In this document: one piece after another, positions 56,501 to 64,000 of the stretch
Numbering within the stretch: position 1 is the first letter of the stretch
How the letters are laid out: every line of letters begins with the position of its first letter
NCBI GenBank assembly: GCA_035235625.1
Contig: CP141141.1
Span: forward strand, 6,500,968-6,564,967
Reading direction: 5' to 3'
Length of the DNA stretch: 64,000 bases
From: Saururus chinensis
Taxonomy: Eukaryota > Streptophyta > Magnoliopsida > Piperales > Saururaceae
Notes under the pieces: generated by a model
Database searches by the model: none
Told to the model about the DNA's origin: nothing
Seen by the model: the letters and a program-made list of their open reading frames with translations, nothing else
Program-made: the position numbers and the translations under genes

Positions 56501-59500
56501 TCTGGACTGCTGCCTGATGCTGTGTGCCATGCTGGTTCATAACGGATTCTGAGTGAATTCACCTAGATTGAGAACTCACTGGAAGTCAAACCCTGCTTGC
56601 TACTACGTTTTCCTTAGTTTTTAGTTGACTTTTGATCAATTTAACTTCTTGTTTTTTTCTTATGTGTCTACTAGGAGATGGTGCATTGCTCGTCCGAAGA
56701 GGACCAGAAATTTACGCTTTTAGTAGATATGGGCTTTTCTGCAGTAGAAGTTGCTTCAGCTATGGATAAATGTAATGGAGGTTTACTTAACTACCCAACA
56801 AGTTTTTCTTTTCTGATTCTATATGTGGTTGTGGTTCTTTTTGCTTGTTATGGGTTGGTCAATTGTTTGTCATTTTGGCTAATCGTGCAGCATGAACATA
56901 TTTTCATGTGAGATTGTGAGACCTTTTCCATGTTACATTAGCCTGACGCAGAAGATTACCTTTAGTGTTGTCTTTTTTCTGTTGTGGAAGGACAGTTTCA
57001 AGTTATTCCATTTACACTTTTTCCCCATTTTGGTGAGGTTGTTGTGCTCTTACATGTAGATGTAAGATATTTTAGATTGATGTATAATGATATATCCTTA
57101 TTTTATTTGGAATAATTTTGAGTAGGCTAGGTATTGTGTAACACCTTGTACATCTGCATTTTGTATGAAACTTCAAAAGTTGGTCCTCACGTGTTTCTAG
57201 AGTTTTAGTATTTTATTGTCTGTATTAAGAAATGTCAAAATGCGGTTAATTTCTTTTCCAAACTAACTGAAATAATGCCACTATTTTATTTTGTAGGTAA
57301 TAATGCTGCGCTTGTTGATATACAAGACTTCATCTATGCTGCTCGAATGGATGAAGCAGCTGGTCCTGATCTAGTTGGAGTCACTGGTGCAAGTTCTGAT
57401 GGGAATGAGGCAACTAGTTGCAGTATTTTTGAACATGAAGAAAAGGTAACTATTGCTAGCATTCTGGATCAGCTATCAATCCCGGGGATCTGAAAATGGG
57501 GAAAGGGAGGACACTAGAAAATGCTAATTGACTTTATGATTAATTTAACTTTTTATGTGTTTACCAGGAGATACATTGCTTGTCCGAAGTGGAACAAAAA
57601 TTTATGGTCCTAATAGAAATGGGCTTTGCTGCAGAAGAAGTTGCTTCAGCTATAGAAAGATGTAAGGGGTTTTTCTTTTCTGATTTAAATATGTGGTGGC
57701 GTTTTCTTTTTATTTGGCATGGGTTGTCCACAGTTTAGAATTTTAGCTAATCATGCAGCATGAACATATTTTCGTATGAGATCTTTTCTACATTATATAT
57801 AGTAGCTTGATTGACCTTGAATATTTTTAGTTTAGTTGTTGCCTCAAGTGAAGTCTTTGTCTGTTGTAAAGGGACAGTTTCAAGTTATTCTACTTACCAA
57901 TTTTGTATGTAAATACAAAATATTTGATGTCTAATATCCCTCCTGATTTCAGCGGGAATAATTATTGTGTAGGCCAGTTATTTGTGACACCTAGTATACC
58001 TATATTTGGATGAGACTGAGGTGTTCCTCATGTGCTTCTAGAGTCTCATTTTTCTTATTCTCTGCGTTAGGAAATGTGAAAAATGTAATTGATTTCCTTC
58101 CCAAACAAAGTGCATCCTGCTTTCTTTATTCTTACCCTAACTATGTTGTTTTGGAGGCAATAATGCTGCACTTGATGAAATACAAGACTTCATATATGCT
58201 GCTCGAATGGACAAAGCAACTGATCCTGATCTAATTGGAGTCACGAATGCAACTTCTGATAGGAACAAGGTACCTTGTTGCTGTACTTTTTAACATGAAG
58301 GAAAGGTACTTATAGCTAGCTTTCTGGACCATCTGTCATATCTATGCATCAACAAGGCTGCGCTATTTTTGATCTAATTAATTTCCTTTCGTACTTTGCA
58401 GGCAACGCCAAGCAATTTACATAAGGAAGTTTTTTATGGAAGTAATGTGACTAAGTGTTCAGAAGAGGAGAAAGCAACAACAGGAAATCTGTCCTCCAAT
58501 AGAACTGGACAAAGAGAACGAATTCAATATCATGATGTGAGTAACAACAAACGCAAGAGCACCTTAATCTATTATGAACAACAGTCTAAGCTTCCGAAGC
58601 GGATGATAGGTTTTGGTGTCCCTGATGTTCCAAATGTTCAGACATTTCGAGAAATCCCAAAAGATGCAGCAGGACCTCCCTACTTCTACTTCGAAAATGT
58701 GGCATTTGCGTCAAAGGGTGTCTGGGAAACCATGTCTCGTTTCTTATATGAGATTAAGCCAGAATTCGTAGACTCAAAATACTTTTCAGCTGCTGCAAGA
58801 AAAAGAGGATATATTCATAACCTCCCTATTCAAAACAGATTACCACTTGAGCCTCGGCCACCAATGACCATACAAGAAGCACTTCCTCACACGAAACAGT
58901 GGTGGCCGTCATGGGATCCAAGAACACAACTAAACTGTTTACTGGGAAATTCTGCAGGTGTTAGTGTGGTTAATAAGATAGGGATTGTCCTGTCTGGATC
59001 TCCTTATCCGCCAAGCCCAAGCAATCAAAAGTATATCATCAATGAATGCAAAAGTTGCAATCTGATCTGGGTTGGTCTCCATAAGGTTGCACCTTTGGAG
59101 CCTGATGAAATAGAGATCTTACTTGGATTTCCAAAGAATCATACCCGTGGGGGTGGAATTAATAGGGGTGAAAGGTATAGGTCTTTGGGCAATTCATTCC
59201 AAGTGGACACAATAGCATACCACTTTTCTGTCCTCAAAAACATATTTCCAAATGGTATCAGGGTCTTGTCTCTCTTCTCAGGCATTGGAGGTGCAGAAGT
59301 TGCTCTGCATCGGCTTAGGATACCTTTGAAGGCAGTTGTTGCCGTTGAAATATCAGAAGTGAACAGGAGCATCTTGCGATGTTGGTGGGAGGAGACCAAC
59401 CAAACTGGTACTCTGATTGAAATAGATGATGTTAGACAGTTGAACGCTGAAAAGTTAGAGCACCTAGTTGGTACTCTGGGAGGGTTTGATCTTGTTGTTG

Positions 59501-59646
59501 GGGGTAGTCCATGCAACAACATCTCAAGTGTCAATAGGATTAGCAGAAATGGACTTGACGGTGAACATTCGTCCTTGTTTTATGAATACTCGCGAATATT
59601 ACACAAAGTGAAGGATATAATGGCCAGAGATGATAGAAAAAGATAA
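49602..59646 (+). CDS. DRM2: DRM-type de novo cytosine-5 DNA methyltransferase, 3 UBA domains, 696 aa
   Basis: Predicted coding exons: 49602-49604, 49682-49804, 50489-50591, 50682-50728, 51440-51556, 56675-56771, 57297-57445, 57568-57661, 58157-58269 and 58402-59646. All junctions are GT-AG and phases match, totalling 2091 bases. Domains: UBA1 at ~45-92 (FVGMGFSSEMVLQVIQECGE), UBA2 at ~140-190 (LLVDMGFSAVEVASAMDKC), UBA3 at ~220-265 (VLIEMGFAAEEVASAIERC), methyltransferase at ~345-690. Motif order is rearranged as in DRM proteins: ENV (380-382), RGGG and GNSFQVDTIAYH (545-556) come before SAM motif LFSGIGG (573-579) and catalytic GGSPCNN (Cys 653). All key residues are present, unlike the inactive DRM3 class. 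DRM2 acts in the nucleus in RNA-directed DNA methylation, at all cytosine contexts. Arabidopsis DRM2 has 626 aa, so this one is longer, partly through the duplicated UBA. DRM1 versus DRM2 is not separable here. Confidence 0.9.
52257..53855. mobile_element. hAT-like non-autonomous DNA transposon
   Basis: The ends are inverted repeats: TAGGAGTGCTAACGAGC at left and GGCTCATTAACACCCCTA at right, continuing as imperfect GAGCTGAGTCAAG / CTTGACAAGCTGG. The AGGGGTGTTAACGAGC type of terminus is widespread in plant hAT elements. The flanks ATGACATG and ATGACTAG look like a decayed 8-bp target duplication. The interior is AT-rich, with a long AT microsatellite and no transposase. Confidence 0.65.
53511..53575. 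repeat. (AT)n microsatellite, ~60 bp
   Basis: An uninterrupted AT dinucleotide run inside the hAT-like element, likely length-variable. Confidence 0.95.
56640..58330 (+). repeat. Tandem duplication of the UBA exon pair in the DRM gene
   Basis: Unit 1 (~56640-57540) and unit 2 (~57541-58330) are direct copies holding one UBA exon, an intron and a linker exon. Both exons and introns align: GAGATxxxTTGCTxGTCCGAA at the exon starts, GCAGCATGAACATATTTTC in both introns, and AATAATGCTGC, GACTTCAT and ATGCTGCTCGAATGGA in both linker exons. Splice phases (1 then 0) are preserved, so the duplication added a domain without disturbing the frame. Unit 2 is shorter and ends its linker exon at an earlier donor (AACAAG/GTACCT). 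Confidence 0.88.
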
Positions 59647-61305
59647 TGGCTAAAGTAATTTTACTTTCTGAGTAATCATTCAAATTCTACTTTTTTTTTT
59701 GGTATAAACCATAGGATCAGCTCATGTTGGGAGGCTTTTGAAGTGAATTTTGAGTCTGCATTGAGCATACCTTATAACATGCAGTTATTCTAACTTTTTG
59801 TGGAAAATGGTAAGATTGAAGAAATTGACTATATGTAAATTGCTTTCCTCTAAAAAATTTGTATCGTGTGGATGCTGCTCAAAGGAAATTCAGGTCTTCA
59901 TACTGCTTGTGAGCAAGGAAGTGTTAGCATGAATGCCTGCAGTTGACTATGAAGAATACTTTGAAGTGAGTTCTAATTTCAGCAGAAGAAATCATGGATG
60001 AGGTGGAAATTTTGGCCGTTCTTCTCTGTTAAAATGCGGAAAGTTCCCGAGGTAATTAATTGTGTGAGAAGCTTTTTAAACTTTATACACATCGACTTGC
60101 TTTAAAAGAAGTTGGAGCACAAAGATTTGTGTTTTATAGATCTTGATATGCATTGACAACACAAGTTACGGGTCTTTGAAGCTTGCAGGATGCCAGTCTG
60201 ATCCGATATTGAATAGTGGTAGTAACAGGTGGCTGCATGTAATTGAAAATTTCAATGGAAGGTAGTTGAAGACATTGGAATGGTACTCAGTTTATCGTTA
60301 TTTTCAACACCTTATTTCATTTGTATGGGGCCATCTATACATGATTTCACCGTTACTGAAGATCATTTTCAGGTATAAATCATGTGGATTTTCTTCTATA
60401 GCGCTATTTGTATCCTTTATGAGTTGAGCATTTGACATACATAGACTCCAATTCTTTCCTATTGATATAAATGTGCGTAATTCTTTCCTAATGTCAAAAG
60501 TAGACTTATGCACATGTTAAGCCCTGCGTGAATGTTGCTAAAAGATGTGCTTGCCCCTAATTGAGGTAAACTCAAACACCAAAACCAACATCGCCCTTGC
60601 GCACTCCTCTCATTTTGTTGCCCTATTTGACTCCTCTCCTTTCTGCAGACTCGCTTTGCTATCTCTTCCTTGGTTTGGCCCACCATCCCCTTTTCCATTT
60701 TTTCTCCAATTTCCCTATAGAGGAGGGAGGGGTTCAGGAAGCCTAGTTTTACTAGAACTCCTCTGTCCCTATTACGAATTCATCACCCAAATGACCTTGC
60801 CCATTATAAAAGGAAACTTGCATACAGTCCCATCCAAGACAACTATTTGGAGTCCCAATGCAACTATGAATTAGCTTGCACCATCCTTTAACACTCCTAC
60901 CTGGTCCAACCACCTCCAAGCCTCTTACTCCAGCTCAAAGTCCTCAACTTTCATGCTCCTTGCCTTAGTAAAGTCCTAGGTGTGTCCACCCTTGGTATTG
61001 AGTCCTTGTTCTATGAGGATTTGGCCATCTTGAGTAGTCCTGCTTATATACAATTTTATCACCGGGTTTCCTACTTGTATTAGGCCTTTAAGTACACTCC
61101 TAGTCATACTAGGACCCTTACTAATGAATCAGTAGCCAACCAAGCTTTCTTCAGTGTGCATATCAACCATTCATCTTACACAAATTGGTTGTTTGCGCAA
61201 CCGGGTATGGCTTCCCACATGTGCCCACAAATCTGGCCTTGTATCCATCTCCAACTCTAAGTAAGAGTCTTCTGCATCGTTTCAACACACATAAGACTCC
61301 CCTTA
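59647..61305. other. DRM 3' flank and unassigned sequence
   Basis: The first several hundred bases probably include the DRM 3' UTR. From ~60540 the composition becomes C-rich on the plus strand (60545-60900) with no recognisable domain. A frame around 60950-61260 with TPSHTRTLTNES-like wording is broken and unidentified; it may be an old element. Confidence 0.4.
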
Positions 61306-61979
61306 TGTCACACCCCGGTACCTGCCCAACCCCAACAAGAACCCAATCCAAGGGAAGGTTTGTGTGTGCAACAACAACAAAGTATTGATCTACGCAGAAG
61401 ACTTAACCCCTCATACGGGTGAAACGTTACAAAGTAATGCACCATACACTTTGTACAAGAGAAAATAAAGAAAAATAAAGGACATCACATAACCATTAGT
61501 CTTTACAATACCTACATCCTTGGTATCACTAAGCCCTCTCACGGCTTAAATCCCAAAGTTAACATGAGTCAAAGAGCCAAACTGGCAAGTAAAGTGTAGA
61601 ACATAACTAACATAACATAAAACTCAAGATAGCATGCTACATAGATAATCATGGAGCATAGAGTCTCCAAACATCCTCTCCTATACCAAACCATCCACCA
61701 CTCGCTCTTCATACAGGGAGTCTTGATCACTTGCATATCGTACCATACAGCCCCAAAACAAAAACATACAAAAAAGAGAGGTGAGTAAAAATACTCAGTA
61801 AGGTTTTTATATGTCGAAAGAATAAATCAAAAATCATCACAGATATTTCATATAAAGTTCATCACATAAAATACACTAATTTATCATGGGACATTTAAAT
61901 AACTTGTGCATATCTATATCATAACTACTCATATATACACATACTCATGATATCATCAACATAACTCCTGCACATCATT

Positions 61980-62220
61980 CCACATGGCATATCATAATAT
62001 CATCTCATTCATGATTCATTCTCAATGCATACATTCATCCTGCATATCATTCCACATGTTGTATCACAATATTATTTTATTCATGATCCATTCTCAATGC
62101 TATACATTCATCTTGCAAAAGAGTGTCTCAAACACACTATCCATAACATGCATAACTATCCTCAATTATAAGCATTCACCTTGCATGAGAAGTGTCTCTA
62201 ATACACTAACCATAATCATG
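61980..62220. repeat. Degenerate tandem repeats in the minus-strand LTR
   Basis: About four units of ~60-75 bp with TTCATGATTCATTCTCAATG and TACATTCATC words. They occupy the position of the 51-bp array in the younger chromovirus-type LTR. Confidence 0.6.
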
Positions 62221-62374
62221 CATATTAAACCATATCCACATATGTCACATAAACTTAATTATCCATACACAACCTGTGTAACTGGGCATAATAATATCAC
62301 ATACACATGCGTTATCAACAATGATGAATGTCTCCTTTATGAAGAGAAATAACAATCATACTGCCCACTAAGAA

Positions 62375-62600
62375 TATAGTTCAATTTCCTCATCGAAAAC
62401 CTAGGGCGTTGGGGGAGTTATCCCCTTTGCTCACTAAGGACAATCCAAAAAGGCAGGTCTGATTTCCTCAATGGAAACCTAGAGTAGTCTGCTCACTAAG
62501 GACAAACCTAGTCGGGAACATTCGATCTCCTCAATGGAAACCTAGAGCAATATGTTCACTAAGGACAATCTATTGCAGGGGAGAGTCTGATTTCTACAAA
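62375..62600. repeat. Second degenerate repeat block in the minus-strand LTR
   Basis: Four imperfect copies of CTCACTAAGGACAA ... TCCTCAATGGAAACCTAGAG, about 60-70 bp each. On the minus strand they are the counterpart of the GTTCCTGTGTGGAACG repeats of the LTR at 35120-38601. Confidence 0.65.
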
Positions 62601-63171
62601 GGAAACCTAAAACACATGGTAGCCAGTGCACGCGGATATACTATACTGGATTCTCGGGGATAGATAACTCAATAATTAAACTCAACCGCAATAAACTCAT
62701 CTCAACCTGGGGGGTACCATGTTCCTAAAGGAACTCAAAACAAAAATCACGTCATTTCGGACCTAATCACTTGAATAAGCCTTTGATCAATTAATCTGGC
62801 AAGCAATAACATCTCAATTGCATCCAATCTATCAAACACAACTAATTATGATAAATCTCATTCATAAACTATTTTTATAATGCATGCAACATGGTACATA
62901 CATGGGCAATACTACGTGAATCCTGATCCATGAGATGTACTCCCATCAGCCATATATGCATCATTCTTAATCCATATGTGTCAAATAATCACCACAATTA
63001 CCTTCACAAGTGTGTGTACATAGTTATAATGTTCAAATCTAAGCATAAACATATGCATTATGAACAATCCATCATCATACTACACATATGCTTTCATGAT
63101 TTAATCATGGTTCTTCCTTGCTAAAATTATTGATGAAACATGGTGAAAACCTCGAAAAACACAAGTCCAAG

Positions 63172-64000
63172 TGTAACATTCGGGAATTTTCTAAATTCCT
63201 GAAGTCATACACGTGGAAATTAAGGTGTATAGAACCCCTTGATCTTCCCATGGTAATAACTTAATTATAAGTTAAAATATATATGGATGGAAAGTAGACA
63301 GAAAGAGCTTCGAAACACCACCAAGAATGCATGAATCGGAGTCCGAATGAGGGAGAAACGATCGTATGAAGTTGAACATATCGTGCAGGACCCGTTTACC
63401 CGAATTGAACGTGCGAATTATCCGTTTAAGTCACTATATGGGCCCGATCAATTAGCATTCCGAATTTGTGTTTTTGGGGCTCAATTTTGTTGCTAAATTA
63501 AAGAGGTTTTAACCCAAATTCTCATGGGATTAGGGCTCCTAATCCCATGCCTATAAAAGGAGAATTAGGGCTAATAGAAGGGGGGTCTTTTTGCCCGATT
63601 GGGGGAGCTTTTTGGCCGATGAAGGAAAGTAAATTTTTCGGCGAGACTGGCGAGGCGTTGGCCATAGTGGATCGACAACAACTCAACCTTAGAGGTAAGA
63701 TTTTGAATTGAGACTGACGAAGACGTCGTTAATTAATTTTAATGAAAGTTATAGTAATTTTTGCAAATTTCTGCAAAAACTGTTCACGTGATTAGTGAAC
63801 AGTATTTTCAATCACTGGAATCATCCTAGAAAGGGGGCCGCTGGCCCTCACCGTGGTGATTGTGGCTCTAGCCACGGAAGCCCTAACTCCGGCGGCCTTG
63901 GCGGGGCAGTGAAATTGCCGCTGCAGGCCATTTGGTCATCGCGCGAGAAAAAAAAATAGACAACGAGACGCTGCTGCTAGCCGCACTAGCCGAGGCCATG
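63172..64000 (+). repeat. Start of a plus-strand Gypsy-type LTR (runs off the right edge)
   Basis: It begins TGTAACATTCGGGAATTTTC, has a TATA box (TATAAAAG at 63552) and a C/G-rich stretch near the window end, the layout of the solo LTR at 21114. CCAAG (63167-63171) should be its target duplication, but the far end is outside. It sits inside the minus-strand LTR that begins at 61306. Confidence 0.65.

Larger units (their letters stand above)
52000..56560 (+). mobile_element. Old Gypsy element inside DRM intron 5
   Basis: Related sequences at ~52030-52240 and ~56225-56440 (TTGTTGTAGTCTTTCTGTCTTG ... GAATTAATGAAGAATTGCC, quoted in part) look like its two LTRs. Between them, ~53880-56210 holds faint Gypsy pol: an RT-like TTLDLR, YHQICMHPDDA stretch, integrase-like and ERIGT-type C-terminal pieces. 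Heavily decayed with many breaks, much older than the nest at 27-46 kb. Same orientation as the host gene. A hAT-like element is inserted at 52257-53855. Confidence 0.65.
61306..63171 (-). repeat. Chromovirus-type LTR, minus strand, interrupted at its upstream end
   Basis: The plus strand starts TGTCACACCCCGGTACC, the complement of a GGGGTGTGACA LTR end. It follows the inverted order of the LTR at 35120-38601: CAGCCCCAAAACAAAAACA, then GGTGAGTAAAAATACTCAG, then tandem blocks, then ATGCAACATGGTACATACAT. Diverged from it, so a different subfamily. The rest lies beyond the insertion at 63172 or outside the window. Confidence 0.75.

Noticed and set aside
61185-61388. Opposed frames of ~62-67 codons
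   Set aside because: They straddle the LTR border at 61306 and match nothing recognisable.
1-64000. CRISPR arrays, operons, bacterial attachment sites
   Set aside because: This is nuclear plant DNA. The regular repeats seen are transposon-derived arrays.

Overview
This window is nuclear DNA from a flowering plant. The evidence is a SAUR auxin-response gene, a DRM-type de novo cytosine methyltransferase with plant-style rearranged motifs, Athila-like and chromovirus (Tekay/Del-like) Gypsy elements, a Copia element, a CACTA transposon and a plant TTF-zinc-finger hAT transposase gene. I cannot name the species from sequence alone. Only two host genes are convincing. Most of the remaining sequence is transposon-derived.

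Layout. 1-3016: 5' part of a Copia element on the minus strand. 5592-5912: an intronless SAUR gene (minus) with a plausible TATA box and an auxin-type CATATG/GGTCTC site upstream. 6-13.9 kb: AT-rich intergenic DNA with old LTR relics, a 72-75 bp tandem repeat and a short transposon-protein fragment. 13.9-47.8 kb: one large nest. A degraded hAT transposase gene (minus) is split into three pieces, 47.8-47.56, 20.4-19.77 and 14.48-13.92 kb. A composite CACTA element (14476-19764, TSD GAT) sits in one gap. A solo LTR on the minus strand (20403-47555, TSD TAGAA) sits in the other. That LTR was itself hit three times: by a same-family solo LTR in the opposite orientation (21114-25877, TSD TCGAA), by a non-autonomous Athila-like element (27475-34950, TSD GTGTC) and by a chromovirus-like element (35120-45805, TSD GCATT). 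All five insertions have matching target-site duplications, so the order of events can be read directly.

49.6-59.65 kb: a ten-exon DRM gene (plus) predicted to encode 696 aa. It has three UBA domains, two of them made by a recent tandem duplication of an exon pair with its introns. Its 5.1 kb fifth intron carries an old Gypsy copy with a hAT-like element inside it. 59.65-61.3 kb: unassigned. 61.3-64.0 kb: a minus-strand chromovirus-type LTR invaded at 63172 by a plus-strand LTR that runs off the window.

The least expected signal is a ~100 bp module in the LTRs of both complete Gypsy elements, which are otherwise unrelated. It has four CGATCGATCGG-type palindromic sites spaced about 21, 45 and 21 bp apart, with similar sequence between them. 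The DRM gene encodes the enzyme that methylates such elements through RNA-directed DNA methylation. The inverted same-family LTRs at 20.4-27.5 kb are a natural hairpin source of the small RNAs that guide it. That functional link is inference.
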